Notes under the pieces: generated by a model
Told to the model about the DNA's origin: nothing
What the model saw: the letters and a program-made list of their open reading frames with translations, nothing else
Database searches by the model: none
Translations under genes and position numbers: made by a program
Shown here: one piece after another, positions 1 to 10,627 of the stretch
Position numbering within the stretch: position 1 is the first letter of the stretch
Layout: each line of letters opens with the position of its first letter
Assembly (NCBI GenBank): GCA_001627925.1
Contig: LUQC01000040.1
Location: 1-64,000, forward strand
DNA length: 64,000 bases
Reading direction: 5' to 3'
From: Rhodobacteraceae bacterium REDSEA-S34_B6
GTDB taxonomy: Bacteria > Pseudomonadota > Alphaproteobacteria > Rhodobacterales > Rhodobacteraceae

Positions 1-2
1 AT

Positions 3-437
3 GTAGCTGCTCGCGGATTAGATATACCAAGAGTTAGCCATGTTTATAATTTTGACGTACCCACCAACGCGGAAGATTATGTTCATAGAATTGGCAGAAC
101 TGGGCGAGCCGGTCGTAATGGGAAAGCCTTAATGATTTCCACTCCAAGAGATGAAAAAAACTTAAATGCTATTGAAAAACTAATACAGATAGAAATTCCA
201 AAAATCGAAAATTCCTCCCTCAATATTCAGAACGAGAATAGGAAGGAAATTCAGAAAAACGTTGCCAAGAGAAATACCAAAGGCAAACCATCAGCAAAAG
301 ATAATAAGGTTAGTAACAGGTTTTCAAAATCATTGGCAACAAATCAAAATGAGCCGACTACTTCATCAGAATATAAAGATGAATTTCAACTTCCAAACTT
401 TATAACAAAGAGTTTCGTGGAGCGGCTATCACTCTAA
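3..437 (+). CDS. DEAD-box RNA helicase, C-terminal part (5' end outside window)
   Basis: The frame is open from the first bases of the window and ends at the TAA at 435-437. The opening residues [11 protein letters not shown] carry helicase motif V, and [11 protein letters not shown] about 30 residues later is motif VI, the ATP-sensing arginine-finger motif of superfamily 2 DEAD-box enzymes. These proteins unwind short RNA duplexes in ribosome assembly, cold adaptation or mRNA turnover. After motif VI the core ends, and a tail of about 90 residues rich in Lys, Asn and Ser follows, as in RhlE-type proteins, where such tails bind RNA. The subfamily cannot be fixed from this fragment. It converges on rnj, with about 56 bases between the stops and no strong terminator visible. 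Confidence 0.9.
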   Translation, partial: VAARGLDIPRVSHVYNFDVPTNAEDYVHRIGRTGRAGRNGKALMISTPRDEKNLNAIEKLIQIEIPKIENSSLNIQNENRKEIQKNVAKRNTKGKPSAKDNKVSNRFSKSLATNQNEPTTSSEYKDEFQLPNFITKSFVERLSL

Positions 438-493
438 AATAAAACAATATTTTACTTCATAACCGTTTGTTTACAGTTAGTTAAAGCACTAGA

Positions 494-2161
494 TCAAACT
501 AAACGACTAACGATAACGGAAACTTCTGGCTTCTTCCCTACTTCGGATTTGCACGTTTGCCTAGCACACCTTCTGACTACTTCTTCTAACAGTCCATTAT
601 CCAACATTACATCTGAGCCTGCTCGCCCTATTAATTGACTTAGGTCTTCCTCCAAGCAATCAACCAAAGGTGCACTTGAATTTGTAACGGAAGGTAAACC
701 CCTGGTTTCACACCATGGCTCCCCAACAAGATCATCGTTCTCATCTAGCAGAATAGTCACAACAACCAAACCGTTTAACGCCATACGTATACGATCTCGT
801 ACTATACCCTCTGTTGAAGTAATTTTAGAACTTCCATCTAAATATAACCGCCCGATCTCTATTTTATCCACAAACTTTGGCTCATTAGCAGATATATTTA
901 AAATATTACCATTAGTGCAAACAAATGATGAAAATCCATTCTGAGATGCCAACTTAGAATGCTCTCGCAAGTGCCGATGCTCCCCGTGCATTGGTATAAG
1001 AAATTGAGGTTGAATAATTTTATGCATTTCCTCCAAGTCAGGTCTATTTGCGTGACCAGACACATGATAAAAACCCGACTCATCATCGACAACATCAACA
1101 CCCATTTCTGAAAATTGATTAATTATTTTAGAAACGCCTTTTTCATTACCAGGGATTGTTTTCGATGAAAATATAAAGAGATCGCCCTCTTGTAATGAAA
1201 AACCCCTATATTTTCCATTCGCTAACTGCGCAGTGGCTGCTCTGCGTTCTCCTTGTGATCCAGTTGCCAATATCAATAGATTTTCTCGCGGAACTTGTAA
1301 TGCATCCTCTGGACTTATGAGCGGAGGAAAATCACTTAAAACTCCAGTTTCCACTGAAGCATCTATCATTCTTCTCATGGCTCTCCCAAGAATGCATACA
1401 GAGCGGCCAGATCTCACACCTGCTTCAGCTAATGTCTTTAATCGAGCAACATTAGATCCAAACGTTGTGGCGACGACGAGCCGTTCAGCATTTTCTATCA
1501 GTCCCTGCAGCGGCATGCTAATTGATAGCTCTGAACGGCCCTCCTGTTTTGAAAAAACATTAGTACTATCACAGATAAGAGCTTTTATGCCACCTTTGGA
1601 AATATTTCGCCACACTTCTCTATTAAAGGGCTCACCAACACCTGGTGTTTCATCAATTTTGAAATCACCCGTATGAACTAATCGGCCAGCCGGAGTGTCT
1701 ATGACGAGACTGCTACTCTCTGGTATCGAATGAGAAACAGGTACAAACCCTACTTCAAAGGGCCCTAATTTTTTCATTTCAGGCCATGGTTGCAAGGTAT
1801 GAACGGAATGATCTGTCAATAAGGCGTCATTCAACTTTAAACGTGCTATATGCGCAGTAAATGCTCGGCAGTATATAGGTGCCCGCAACTCATTCCATAA
1901 ATGCCCAAGGGCACCAATATGATCCTCATGGGCATGGGTGATCAAAATTCCCTCTATTCTATCGCGCCGCTCCTTTATCCATGATATGTCTGGTAGAATT
2001 AAGTCTACACCAGGAGTAGTTTCCATATCTGGAAAGGAGACGCCCAAATCAACGATAATAAAACGTTCTTTATCTGGTGGACCGTACCCATAGATATATG
2101 AATTTAGTCCAATTTCACCCGCTCCGCCTAGCGGCAGATAGATTAAGTGATTTTCGCTCAT
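494..2161 (-). CDS. rnj: Ribonuclease J (metallo-beta-lactamase/beta-CASP nuclease)
   Basis: The 555-residue protein has the usual length of RNase J. The zinc-binding motif THAHEDH is at residues 75-81, followed further on by HTGDF (about 163) and by the beta-CASP motif region with VSGHANRPD (about 367). It acts in the cytoplasm as a 5' exonuclease and endonuclease in mRNA decay and rRNA maturation; in alphaproteobacteria it works alongside RNase E. Its ATG overlaps the coaX stop by four bases (ATGA), so the two are translationally coupled. It is the last gene of the nuo-birA-coaX-rnj run. Confidence 0.95.
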   Translation of the reverse strand: MSENHLIYLPLGGAGEIGLNSYIYGYGPPDKERFIIVDLGVSFPDMETTPGVDLILPDISWIKERRDRIEGILITHAHEDHIGALGHLWNELRAPIYCRAFTAHIARLKLNDALLTDHSVHTLQPWPEMKKLGPFEVGFVPVSHSIPESSSLVIDTPAGRLVHTGDFKIDETPGVGEPFNREVWRNISKGGIKALICDSTNVFSKQEGRSELSISMPLQGLIENAERLVVATTFGSNVARLKTLAEAGVRSGRSVCILGRAMRRMIDASVETGVLSDFPPLISPEDALQVPRENLLILATGSQGERRAATAQLANGKYRGFSLQEGDLFIFSSKTIPGNEKGVSKIINQFSEMGVDVVDDESGFYHVSGHANRPDLEEMHKIIQPQFLIPMHGEHRHLREHSKLASQNGFSSFVCTNGNILNISANEPKFVDKIEIGRLYLDGSSKITSTEGIVRDRIRMALNGLVVVTILLDENDDLVGEPWCETRGLPSVTNSSAPLVDCLEEDLSQLIGRAGSDVMLDNGLLEEVVRRCARQTCKSEVGKKPEVSVIVSRLV

Positions 2162-2937
2162 TTGACTTCTGAACTCTTATTATGCTCAAAGATCAACCGC
2201 AAACCATGCATCGTAAGATCATCTTTCCACTCATCAAATACTTTTTCTGCTGACTGAAATAAAGGCCCCAACCCACCGGTAGAAATTATTTTCATTTTGG
2301 AACCGTGTTCAGTTTTTATGCGCTCACAAATTTCTTTTAGCAATCCAATATAACCCCAAAATACTCCTGATTGCATACACATCACTGTATTTTTACCTAT
2401 GACTTTATCTGGCCTTGCAATATCGACATGTGGAAGTGCCGCAGCTTCTTGATGAAGTGCCTCTAGAGATAGATTTACGCCTGGAGCTATCACTCCCCCA
2501 ATGTAAGCACCATCATGATCAACCACATCGAATGTTGTAGCCGTGCCAAAATCAACTATGATCAAATTCCCACCGAACAAGTCATAACCAGCAATAGTAT
2601 TAACTAACCTATCAGGCCCTACTCCAGCTCCACTGTCTACTCGCACATCAAGGGGAAGGTGACATTCTGGCCTTCCCACCACCATTGCGCGAGTAGCGAA
2701 GTAACGGTCAGCGAGTACTCTTAAATTGAAAACCACTCGAGGAACAGTCGATGAAACTATAACATTTCTAATTTTTACCTCAATCTTATTCAATTGCATA
2801 AGAGATGAGAGCCAAACATAATACTGATCCGCTGTCCTTTGATGCTCAGTTGCAGTTCGCCAGGTAGCAATAAATTTGTCTCCGTCCCAGATAGAAAAGA
2901 CAGTGTTTGTATTTCCACAATCAATTGCTAAAAGCAT
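2158..2937 (-). CDS. coaX: Type III pantothenate kinase
   Basis: The 259-residue protein is a member of the CoaX/acetate-kinase-like fold and phosphorylates pantothenate, the first step of coenzyme A synthesis. Visible motifs are the N-terminal phosphate loop DCGNTNT (6-12), GVGPDR (105-110), the catalytic-region aspartate in IVDFGTATTFD (127-137), and GGVIAPG after it. The start ATG has an AGAGAGG ribosome site six bases upstream. It lies 11 bases after birA and overlaps rnj by four bases. No type I kinase (coaA) is seen in this window. Confidence 0.95.
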   Translation of the reverse strand: MLLAIDCGNTNTVFSIWDGDKFIATWRTATEHQRTADQYYVWLSSLMQLNKIEVKIRNVIVSSTVPRVVFNLRVLADRYFATRAMVVGRPECHLPLDVRVDSGAGVGPDRLVNTIAGYDLFGGNLIIVDFGTATTFDVVDHDGAYIGGVIAPGVNLSLEALHQEAAALPHVDIARPDKVIGKNTVMCMQSGVFWGYIGLLKEICERIKTEHGSKMKIISTGGLGPLFQSAEKVFDEWKDDLTMHGLRLIFEHNKSSEVK

Positions 2938-2948
2938 AAGAAACCTCT

Positions 2949-3686
2949 CTAGTCAAAATAAACGTCGGCCGCAGCTATTGCCCGTTTAGTGCGCCCTGCT
3001 TTTAAAATCAAATGCCCGTCCATGTTAATGTCACTAAATACTCCACTTAGTGTCTCATTTGTCGTTCTCACAATAATCTGGCTTCCAATCCCGTGAATAC
3101 GATCCATCAGAAGACTTCTCAATTCCGTGAAACCTTTATCTTGTAAAGTACCTTCATATTTAGAAAAATTAACCGCTAGCTTATTCAATAATTCAATTGG
3201 ATCTATGGCAACTCCAGTTTCGGTCAAAATAGATGTAGGACTGAAGGCACTTTCTTCCAGCTCAGAAGCCCCTGGGTATGACAATAAGTTAACTCCAAAA
3301 CCAATTGATAGGGCTATTTTATTTTTACCAACTGCTATCGTTTCGAGCAGAATTCCAGCAACCTTTTTTTGATTTAACAAAATATCATTTGGCCACTTTA
3401 TGGATACCGGAGCACTACCTTCTGTGAAATCACTCAAACAGTCATATACGGATAATGCGGCGGTAAACGAGCTTAGAGCATATCTATCTATGGTTCTGTC
3501 TGGAAAAAATACATACGTACACGCAAAATTCCCGGTGGGATCAACCCACATTCTACCGCGCCGACCTTTACCTGCCAATTGAATATGAGCAAATATCCAG
3601 CAGGGACCAGACCCGCTAGATACCCGTCTACGGGCTTCCAGCATAGTACTATCAATTTTATCTAATACTATTATGTCGTAAGAAAT
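2949..3686 (-). CDS. birA: Biotin-[acetyl-CoA-carboxylase] ligase, probable ATT start
   Basis: BirA adenylates biotin and attaches it to biotin carboxyl carrier proteins. The protein lacks the N-terminal DNA-binding domain of the E. coli regulator type. GKGRRGRMW is the ATP/biotinyl-AMP loop and KWPNDILLN the catalytic-lysine strand. The first ATG (3644) lies inside the conserved DST biotin-pocket motif (IDSTM), so starting there would delete it. The frame stays open upstream through SYDIIVLDKIDST, but no ATG, GTG or TTG precedes an in-frame TAA. The best candidate is ATT at 3686-3684, seven bases after an AGG that overlaps the nuoN stop, giving about 245 residues. The upstream extension is visible in the sequence; use of ATT is inferred. 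Confidence 0.85.
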   Translation of the reverse strand: MSYDIIVLDKIDSTMLEARRRVSSGSGPCWIFAHIQLAGKGRRGRMWVDPTGNFACTYVFFPDRTIDRYALSSFTAALSVYDCLSDFTEGSAPVSIKWPNDILLNQKKVAGILLETIAVGKNKIALSIGFGVNLLSYPGASELEESAFSPTSILTETGVAIDPIELLNKLAVNFSKYEGTLQDKGFTELRSLLMDRIHGIGSQIIVRTTNETLSGVFSDINMDGHLILKAGRTKRAIAAADVYFD

Positions 3687-3694
3687 ATTAATAC

Positions 3695-5137
3695 CTAATT
3701 AATCAAAGAACTCGCCGCTAAACTTGCAGCAGCCTCTATTCCAAAAAGATTGATAATGCCAAGTACCATGACAACTGCTGCAGTTGCAGCAAAACCTGAC
3801 AATATTGGTGACTTCACTATATCTAAAGAAAGATCTTGTTTCTCGCCAAAGTACATCAAATACACAAGTCTTAGATAGTAATATGCCCCAATAACGGAAG
3901 CCAAAACACCCATAACCGCCAACCAAATCAGCCCTGCATCATAAGCGGCCCTTAAAACGTACAGTTTACCAAAAAATCCTACCAGAGGGGGAACACCGGC
4001 AAGGCTAAAAAGAAGTACCAACATAGCTAACGCTCTCCCAGGTTGCTTTACGCCTAACTGTGATAAGGAACCAATGTCAGTTACAGGCTGCCCATCTCTT
4101 TCCATCGACATTATGAATGCAAAAGTGCCAATATTCATCGCTAAGTATATCGCCATGTAAACCAGCATTGCCTGGAGGCCTAATAACGTTCCTGAGGCAA
4201 GTCCAATCATAGCATAACCCATGTGCGCAATAGACGAGTAAGCCATCAAACGCTTAATATTTGTCTGCCCAATTGCCGCGATTGCCCCAACAAACATCGA
4301 AAGAACAGACATCAGAGCAACAACCTGCTGCCAGTCAGAAATTAAAACATAAAAGGCATCATAAACAACCCGTGCAAAAAGAGCCATTGCGGCAATCTTA
4401 GGGGCTGTCGATAAAAAAGCTGTCACTGGAGTTGGGGATCCCTCGTAAACATCTGGTGTCCACATGTGAAATGGTACCGCTGAAATCTTAAATGCAAGCC
4501 CTGCGACTAATAAAATCATTCCAAACATTAGACCAAGGCTAACACTGCCAGAATCCAAAGATATAATTATAGACTGAAAGTTTGTTGATCCTGAATAACC
4601 ATATATCAAGGACGCTCCGTACAACAATAAACCAGACGACAATGCCCCCAAAACAAAATACTTCATACCGGCTTCTGTAGACTTGAGACTTTCACGTCTA
4701 ATGGAAGCAACCACATAGAGTGCCAACGACTGCAATTCTAAACCTAGATATAATACCATAAGATCGTTAGCAGACACCATAAACATCATTCCAACAACTG
4801 AAAAAATTATTAAAATTGGATATTCAAAACGTCCCAAATCATGTCTAAGCATGTAGCCTAAGCTCATAATCAGAACAGCAGCCGAAGACAGCAAAATCAG
4901 CGCTTTTGCGTATCTGGAAAATGCATCACTAATAAACATGTTATTAAAAGCGGCTTCACTTGATGAGCCACCGAATATCATCCACATGCCAACAATCAAC
5001 ATAAGCCCTGCAGTGGCTAAGGTTAAAGTTGCTGTTTTTTTATCCTGACCTCTATAAACACCAAATATTAATGCCAGCATTGCAAAAATAGACAGAAGTA
5101 TTTCAGGCAAAATTAAATTTAAATCATTTTGGATCAT
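3695..5137 (-). CDS. nuoN: NADH-quinone oxidoreductase subunit N
   Basis: A 480-residue polytopic membrane protein of the Mrp-antiporter-like family, with about 14 hydrophobic segments. It is one of three proton-channel subunits of complex I in the inner membrane. Characteristic stretches are AVPFHMWTPDVYEGSPTP (the discontinuous helix region with the channel lysine before it) and LMAYSSIAHMGYAM. It is the last structural gene of the nuo operon, 16 bases after nuoM. Its stop overlaps the probable ribosome site of birA. Confidence 0.96.
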   Translation of the reverse strand: MIQNDLNLILPEILLSIFAMLALIFGVYRGQDKKTATLTLATAGLMLIVGMWMIFGGSSSEAAFNNMFISDAFSRYAKALILLSSAAVLIMSLGYMLRHDLGRFEYPILIIFSVVGMMFMVSANDLMVLYLGLELQSLALYVVASIRRESLKSTEAGMKYFVLGALSSGLLLYGASLIYGYSGSTNFQSIIISLDSGSVSLGLMFGMILLVAGLAFKISAVPFHMWTPDVYEGSPTPVTAFLSTAPKIAAMALFARVVYDAFYVLISDWQQVVALMSVLSMFVGAIAAIGQTNIKRLMAYSSIAHMGYAMIGLASGTLLGLQAMLVYMAIYLAMNIGTFAFIMSMERDGQPVTDIGSLSQLGVKQPGRALAMLVLLFSLAGVPPLVGFFGKLYVLRAAYDAGLIWLAVMGVLASVIGAYYYLRLVYLMYFGEKQDLSLDIVKSPILSGFAATAAVVMVLGIINLFGIEAAASLAASSLIN

Positions 5138-5153
5138 ATTAAATATTGCTCCA

Positions 5154-6704
5154 TTAATGTGATGCTATCATTGTGTTGCCATCAATGCCTGCAATTGAAA
5201 GGGCGGAATTATAATTGTCGATAAGGCTCTGTACCGATGGACTTATCAAGTCAAGAGCAAGAACGGGATATATCCCCAATAACAAAGTCATGAATACAAG
5301 AGGAGCGAATACCGCCCTCTCCCGTAGAGACATATCCTGGATCGTACGAAGCGCTTCCTTTATTAAATCTCCCATCATTACGCGACGGTATAACCAAAGG
5401 GCATAAGCCGCTGACAAAACGACACCTGATGTCGCCAGCAAAGCAATCCACGTGTTAACCTTAAAAATTCCAACTAGTGTAAGAAACTCCCCCACAAAAC
5501 CTGAGGTGCCAGGCAAGCCTACATTAGCCATCGTAAAGAACATAAAGATGAGTGCATAAGCCGGCATTCTATTCACCAAGCCACCATAGGCCTCTATCTC
5601 ACGAGTATGCATTCTGTCGTAAATAACGCCCACGCAGAGAAACAACGCTCCCGAAATAAACCCATGACTCAGCATTTGGAAAATAGCACCATCAATTCCT
5701 TGTTGGTTGGCAGCAAAAATCCCAATGGTTACGTACCCCATGTGAGCAACGGAAGAGTAAGCAATTAACTTCTTCATATCGCTTTGGACTAGTGCAACTA
5801 ATGAAGTATAAACAATAGCGATTACCGATAGCCAAAGAATAAAATCAGTCATTATATATGAACCAACCGGAAACATCGGCAGGCTGAATCTCAAGAAACC
5901 ATAGCCACCCATCTTAAGTAAGATAGCAGCAAGTACTACTGACCCTGCAGTTGGCGCCTGAACGTGGGCATCCGGTAACCATGTATGCACCGGCCACATG
6001 GGCATCTTCACCGCAAAACTTGCAAAGAATGCTAAAAATAGTAACGTTTGCATTCCGCCTAAAATCTGAAAACCAAACAAATTAAAATCATCAAATGCGA
6101 ATTGATGAAGCATTAGAGATTCAATGTCAGTTGTGCCTGCTTCAGCATACATCACCACCATCGCAATGAGCATTAAAACTGATCCCAAAAGGGTATAGAG
6201 AAAAAACTTGAATGATGCGTAAACTCTATTAGCTCCACCCCAAATTCCGATTATTAAAAACATCGGAATTAAACCAGCCTCAAAGAAGAGATAGAACAAC
6301 ACTAAATCTAATGCCATAAAAACACCCAGCATGAGTGTTTCCAGCAATAAGAACGCGATCATATATTCCTTAACACGTACTTCGATACCCCAGCTGGCCC
6401 ATATGACAATTGGCATCATAAAAGTAGTCAGGATTACAAAAAGAACACTTATTCCATCAATACCCAGTTTATACTTTAAACCCATTATCCATTCAGCTTC
6501 CTCCACCATTTGAAAACCAGTATTTTCCGGCTCAAATTGCGCTATAATGAATAGGGAAACAAAAAATGTTACTCCAGTTGCGAAAAGAGCAAACCTTTTT
6601 GCCACTAAAGCTGCCGCTGCATCATTCCCTCTCGCTACTACTAGCAAAATAAGCGCAGATATAGCAGGTATGAAGGTGACTATGGAAAGTAAAAAATAAT
6701 CCAT
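5154..6704 (-). CDS. nuoM: NADH-quinone oxidoreductase subunit M
   Basis: A 516-residue antiporter-like membrane subunit of complex I, the middle proton channel between NuoN and NuoL. It contains the family signature [20 protein letters not shown] and [15 protein letters not shown], plus an early conserved glutamate in [12 protein letters not shown]. Its length fits the family (about 510). It begins one base after the nuoL stop, so translation is coupled to nuoL. Confidence 0.97.
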   Translation of the reverse strand: MDYFLLSIVTFIPAISALILLVVARGNDAAAALVAKRFALFATGVTFFVSLFIIAQFEPENTGFQMVEEAEWIMGLKYKLGIDGISVLFVILTTFMMPIVIWASWGIEVRVKEYMIAFLLLETLMLGVFMALDLVLFYLFFEAGLIPMFLIIGIWGGANRVYASFKFFLYTLLGSVLMLIAMVVMYAEAGTTDIESLMLHQFAFDDFNLFGFQILGGMQTLLFLAFFASFAVKMPMWPVHTWLPDAHVQAPTAGSVVLAAILLKMGGYGFLRFSLPMFPVGSYIMTDFILWLSVIAIVYTSLVALVQSDMKKLIAYSSVAHMGYVTIGIFAANQQGIDGAIFQMLSHGFISGALFLCVGVIYDRMHTREIEAYGGLVNRMPAYALIFMFFTMANVGLPGTSGFVGEFLTLVGIFKVNTWIALLATSGVVLSAAYALWLYRRVMMGDLIKEALRTIQDMSLRERAVFAPLVFMTLLLGIYPVLALDLISPSVQSLIDNYNSALSIAGIDGNTMIASH

Positions 6705-6705
6705 A

Positions 6706-8775
6706 TTAGCTACCTGTCCCTAATGCCATCCATGTAATAAGAACAACAATTCCTAGGACCATGGCAAAAGCATAAGTAAAGATATATCCAGACTGGGCAC
6801 GCCCGGCCAGTCTCGTAAGCAATGGAATAAATACCATCGAAAGATTATCTATAAACCCATCGATTACTGTACCATCGCCCTTCTTCCACAAAAGGCGTCC
6901 GAAAAACTTAGCAGACCGAACAAAAAGAATTTCATAAACTTCATCAAAGTACCATTTGTTGAGTAGGAAGAGATATAAAGGCCTTTGGTTCTCAGCTAAT
7001 TTTTGGGGTAGATCTGTACGCCAAATATAAAAGATGTAAGATAGTATAAACCCTAACAGCATAGCCACAAAAGGACTCAATTTAACCCATTTAGGAACAT
7101 GGTGAGCTTCATCCAAAATGTGATTATCAGGAGCCATGTAAATAGCACCTGATGGCAAATAAATAGATGAGTGGTTATTCAAACCCTCATTTTTCACATC
7201 TGAAGACCCATGATTATCACCATTATATTGCGAGTGGTATTCCGTTTCTTCAATACCAAAAAACTTATTTACGCTGTAATGATCACCAAAAAAGCTTTTG
7301 TACCAAATCATTCCTGAAAATATTGCTCCTAATGATAGAATAGCCAACGGTATAATCATCACTTTAGGGCTTTCATGGGCTGAAGTATGAGTATGTGAAT
7401 CTCCACGAGGCTTACCGTAAAATGTCATAAAGATTAGCCTCCAACTGTAAAAAGACGTAAACAACGCCGACATAACCAACATCCAGAACGAGTAACCACC
7501 TACTGACGCTGCGTAAGCACTTTCGATTATTGCGTCTTTGGACAAAAACCCAGCAAACCCGTAATGCGTTAAAGGGATACCAACACCCGTTATTGCTAAT
7601 GTTCCAATCATCATAGCGACAAAAGTGTACGGTATTTTCTTTCTCAAACCGCCATAATTTCTCATATCTTGCTCATGATGCATAGCGTGTATAACTGACC
7701 CAGCACCTAAAAATAGCAGAGCCTTGAAAAATGCATGCGTGAACAAATGGAACATTGCTGCCGAGTACACTCCCGAGCCGGCAGCAACGAACATATACCC
7801 AAGTTGAGAGCACGTCGAATATGCAATAACCCTTTTGATATCATTCTGCACAAGACCTATCGTAGCAGCAAAAAATGCTGTCGTAGCTCCAATGAACGTA
7901 ATAAAGGCCATTGCATTCGGCGCAAACTCCATGAGCGGAGACATACGACAAACCAGGAAAACACCTGCTGTAACCATTGTTGCGGCATGGATGAGTGCTG
8001 AAACCGGAGTAGGACCTTCCATAGCGTCTGGCAGCCAAGTATGGAGGAAAAGCTGAGCAGACTTGCCCATTGCTCCAACAAACAAAAGAAAGGCAATTAA
8101 GTTAGCAGCGTTCCACTCAGTCCATAGAAAGCTTATTTCTTGATCTACTAAACCCGGTGCTAATAAAAAAACATCGGAGAACTGAATGCTACCGGTTAAG
8201 TAGAAAATTCCGAATATACCTAATGCAAATCCAAAATCACCAACTCTATTCACGACAAAAGCTTTAATTGCCGCTGAATTAGCAGTTGGTTTTTTGTAGT
8301 AGAAGCCAATAAGCAAATAGGATGCTACGCCGACACCTTCCCATCCGAAGAACATTTGAAGTAAATTATCAGAAGTCACTAACATTAGCATTGCAAATGT
8401 AAAGAACGATAAATATGCAAAGAAACGCGGTTTATAACTTTCATCATGCTCCCAGTTGGGATCATGATCCATGTAGCCGAAACTATAGAGATGCACTAAT
8501 GCAGAAACAGTGGTCACTACGATCAACATAATTGCTGTTAAACGATCAAAACGAATAGCCCAATAAGCTTCAAGAGACCCCGAACTCATCCATTTGGAAA
8601 TTTCTATAATTCTCAGATCACCGTCAAAACCTATAAAAAGAAACCAACTGACGAAACACGCTAAGAAAAGTAACAAAGTAGCCGAAATAAGAGCTGCTTT
8701 TTCACCAATAATTTTCCATCCAAAACCCGCAAGAATAGCCCCTGCGAGTGGGGAAAATATGACAAATAATTCCAT
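6706..8775 (-). CDS. nuoL: NADH-quinone oxidoreductase subunit L
   Basis: A 689-residue antiporter-like subunit, the distal proton channel of complex I. The N-terminal two-thirds carry the conserved core with [20 protein letters not shown] and [15 protein letters not shown]. The C-terminal part holds the hydrophilic stretch that precedes the long lateral helix and the final transmembrane helix. A His/Asn-rich soluble insertion (about residues 460-540, with [12 protein letters not shown]) separates the two halves and looks lineage-variable. It lies five bases after nuoK. Confidence 0.97.
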   Translation of the reverse strand: MELFVIFSPLAGAILAGFGWKIIGEKAALISATLLLFLACFVSWFLFIGFDGDLRIIEISKWMSSGSLEAYWAIRFDRLTAIMLIVVTTVSALVHLYSFGYMDHDPNWEHDESYKPRFFAYLSFFTFAMLMLVTSDNLLQMFFGWEGVGVASYLLIGFYYKKPTANSAAIKAFVVNRVGDFGFALGIFGIFYLTGSIQFSDVFLLAPGLVDQEISFLWTEWNAANLIAFLLFVGAMGKSAQLFLHTWLPDAMEGPTPVSALIHAATMVTAGVFLVCRMSPLMEFAPNAMAFITFIGATTAFFAATIGLVQNDIKRVIAYSTCSQLGYMFVAAGSGVYSAAMFHLFTHAFFKALLFLGAGSVIHAMHHEQDMRNYGGLRKKIPYTFVAMMIGTLAITGVGIPLTHYGFAGFLSKDAIIESAYAASVGGYSFWMLVMSALFTSFYSWRLIFMTFYGKPRGDSHTHTSAHESPKVMIIPLAILSLGAIFSGMIWYKSFFGDHYSVNKFFGIEETEYHSQYNGDNHGSSDVKNEGLNNHSSIYLPSGAIYMAPDNHILDEAHHVPKWVKLSPFVAMLLGFILSYIFYIWRTDLPQKLAENQRPLYLFLLNKWYFDEVYEILFVRSAKFFGRLLWKKGDGTVIDGFIDNLSMVFIPLLTRLAGRAQSGYIFTYAFAMVLGIVVLITWMALGTGS

Positions 8776-8780
8776 AGAAG

Positions 8781-9086
8781 TTAGCCCTTCATCACATTGA
8801 CATCTTCAACCGCAATCGTTCCGCGGTTTCGGAAAAAACTAACGATTATAGCTAGACCAATTGCAGCCTCCGCTGCCGCAACAGTAAGAATAAACAGAGT
8901 AAAAACCTGCCCAACCAAATCCCCAAGATAGCTAGAAAAGGCAACTAGATTAATATTTACAGCCAGCAACATTAGTTCAATTGACATAAGAAGAATAATC
9001 ACGTTTTTCCTATTGAGAAAAAGGCCAAAAATTCCAATGACGAAAAGTATCGAGGCGGTGGTTAGATAATGCTCTATGCCTATCAT
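8781..9086 (-). CDS. nuoK: NADH-quinone oxidoreductase subunit K
   Basis: A 101-residue protein with three transmembrane helices, the normal size of NuoK (mitochondrial ND4L). The membrane glutamates needed for proton transfer are visible in [17 protein letters not shown] (first Glu) and in [11 protein letters not shown] (second Glu). It lies between nuoJ and nuoL, as in all alphaproteobacterial nuo operons. Confidence 0.96.
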   Translation of the reverse strand: MIGIEHYLTTASILFVIGIFGLFLNRKNVIILLMSIELMLLAVNINLVAFSSYLGDLVGQVFTLFILTVAAAEAAIGLAIIVSFFRNRGTIAVEDVNVMKG

Positions 9087-9120
9087 ATTAAGTTTATTCC
9101 CTTTTCTAATCGCCGTTTCT

Positions 9121-9729
9121 TTACAAACCTTGTCCAGGTTTTACATCTAATATTTCTAATGACTTATCGGGGTCTCGGTATATTTGTGAAAGAATATTTT
9201 GTCTTTTTACATTTTTGCGATGACGCAAAGTTAGAACTATGGCCCCAATCATTGCCACTAGAAGAATTAGTCCTGACAGCTGAAATAAAATAAAATATCT
9301 GTCGTACAAAATCAGACCTAAGGCTTGTGTGTTGTGGTATTCAGGGTTTACCAAAACCTCTCGCGCTCCTACAGCAGTGTCTGCATAAGACCATAACCCA
9401 AATGCCATAGCGAGTTGCATAACCAGCACCACAGCTATAAGCAGCGCAATTGGGAGATAACCGGCCATTTCTGCCTTTAAAGTAGAAAAATCGACATCAA
9501 GCATCATAACAACAAAAAGGAATAAAACTGCGACTGCTCCGACATAAACAATTATTAGAAGCATTGCTAAAAACTCTGCACCAAGTAACACAAACAACCC
9601 TGCAGACGATAAAAAAGCCAGTATAAGCCATAAAACCGAATGTACTGGATTTCTACTAATGACTGTCATTAGGCCACCGGCAATCACGCTTAATGAAAAC
9701 AGATAAAAAGTTGAAACAAAGATACTCAA
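9121..9729 (-). CDS. nuoJ: NADH-quinone oxidoreductase subunit J (TTG start)
   Basis: A 202-residue subunit with five hydrophobic helices (mitochondrial ND6). The conserved core is [20 protein letters not shown] followed by [21 protein letters not shown], containing the pi-bulge helix at the quinone-to-membrane coupling site. The reading frame starts with TTG at 9729; an AAAGGAG ribosome site eight bases upstream supports it, and there is no nearby in-frame ATG. That site lies in the end of the preceding carboxymuconolactone-decarboxylase-like gene. Confidence 0.95.
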   Translation of the reverse strand: MSIFVSTFYLFSLSVIAGGLMTVISRNPVHSVLWLILAFLSSAGLFVLLGAEFLAMLLIIVYVGAVAVLFLFVVMMLDVDFSTLKAEMAGYLPIALLIAVVLVMQLAMAFGLWSYADTAVGAREVLVNPEYHNTQALGLILYDRYFILFQLSGLILLVAMIGAIVLTLRHRKNVKRQNILSQIYRDPDKSLEILDVKPGQGL

Positions 9730-9731
9730 GT

Positions 9732-10133
9732 CTATGACTCCTTTAATTCTTCACTGATTTCGTATGTGATTTTCAAAGCCTTTGTAGTTACCAAAGGTCC
9801 TGAAAATAATGAAAGAAGCATAATTGCTTCTGATATATTTTCAGCTGATACCTCTGCTTCTCGCAAATGGCGTATAGTTTGCCTCAAAACTTGCTCGCTC
9901 TGCATGCCCTGAGCTAAAACTCCCGCTAATGTCAAAAATAGCTTTGTTTTGGCGTCTAAGCCCAATTTATTAAATGTATTTCCAAAAAGAAATTCCATAG
10001 CCTCTTTGGGCATAGTCGGCCCACGTTTTGCATACTCATCCACAGATAGGTCAGAATTGTCCATACTTGCATTTTTAAACACTTCGTTTACGAAGCTGAG
10101 CATCTGCTCATATGGATTTTGATCAGTGCTCAT
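9732..10133 (-). CDS. Carboxymuconolactone decarboxylase-like protein inside the nuo operon
   Basis: A 133-residue, mostly helical soluble protein. The middle ([19 protein letters not shown], about 58-76) and the following [25 protein letters not shown] match the helical repeat of the carboxymuconolactone decarboxylase/AhpD fold. It contains no cysteine at all, so the AhpD-type CxxC peroxidase centre is absent and a redox role of that type is excluded. Its ATG overlaps the nuoI stop (ATGA) and it ends two bases before the nuoJ start, so it is co-translated with complex I subunits. The function is unknown; a role in assembly or stability of complex I is only a guess from position. Confidence 0.8.
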   Translation of the reverse strand: MSTDQNPYEQMLSFVNEVFKNASMDNSDLSVDEYAKRGPTMPKEAMEFLFGNTFNKLGLDAKTKLFLTLAGVLAQGMQSEQVLRQTIRHLREAEVSAENISEAIMLLSLFSGPLVTTKALKITYEISEELKES

Positions 10134-10624
10134 CTGTAAGGTGCATCCATTTCTAAATTTTTCGCAATTTCAGATTCCCACCTGTCACCATTTGCTAATA
10201 ATTTCTCTTTGTCGTAAAAAAGCTCTTCTCTAGTCTCAGTGGAAAACTCAAAATTTGGCCCCTCTACGATGGCATCAACTGGGCAGGCTTCTTGACAAAA
10301 ACCACAATAAATACACTTTGTCATATCGATATCATATCTAGTTGTACGCCTGCTACCGTCATCCCTGGGTTCAGCATCAATTGTGATTGCCTGAGCAGGA
10401 CAGATCGCTTCGCAGAGCTTACATGCTATAAATCTTTCCTCACCATTCGGATATCGACGAAGCGCATGCTCACCACGAAAACGTGGACTTAATTCCCCCT
10501 TTTCATGTGGATAATTGAGTGTTGTTTTACGTGAAAAGAAATACTTTAATCCTAGCTTAAAACCAGTCCATATATCCATTAGCAGAAAGTATTTTGCTGC
10601 TCTCGTGTAATCAATTTTACTCAT
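10130..10624 (-). CDS. nuoI: NADH-quinone oxidoreductase subunit I (two [4Fe-4S] clusters)
   Basis: A 164-residue peripheral-arm subunit carrying clusters N6a and N6b. Two ferredoxin motifs are visible: [13 protein letters not shown] (about 68-80) and [16 protein letters not shown] (about 107-122). It passes electrons from NuoG toward NuoB. The N-terminal amphipathic segment ([19 protein letters not shown]) anchors it at the membrane interface. It begins three bases after the nuoH stop and overlaps the next gene by four bases. Confidence 0.97.
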   Translation of the reverse strand: MSKIDYTRAAKYFLLMDIWTGFKLGLKYFFSRKTTLNYPHEKGELSPRFRGEHALRRYPNGEERFIACKLCEAICPAQAITIDAEPRDDGSRRTTRYDIDMTKCIYCGFCQEACPVDAIVEGPNFEFSTETREELFYDKEKLLANGDRWESEIAKNLEMDAPYR

Positions 10625-10627
10625 GAT

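Noticed and set aside
1233-1676. Plus-strand ORF of 147 residues inside rnj
   Set aside because: It is antisense to a well-supported gene and shows no family motif.
7735-8096. Several overlapping ORFs on both strands inside nuoL
   Set aside because: They are shadows of the conserved antiporter-like domain, which is unambiguous.
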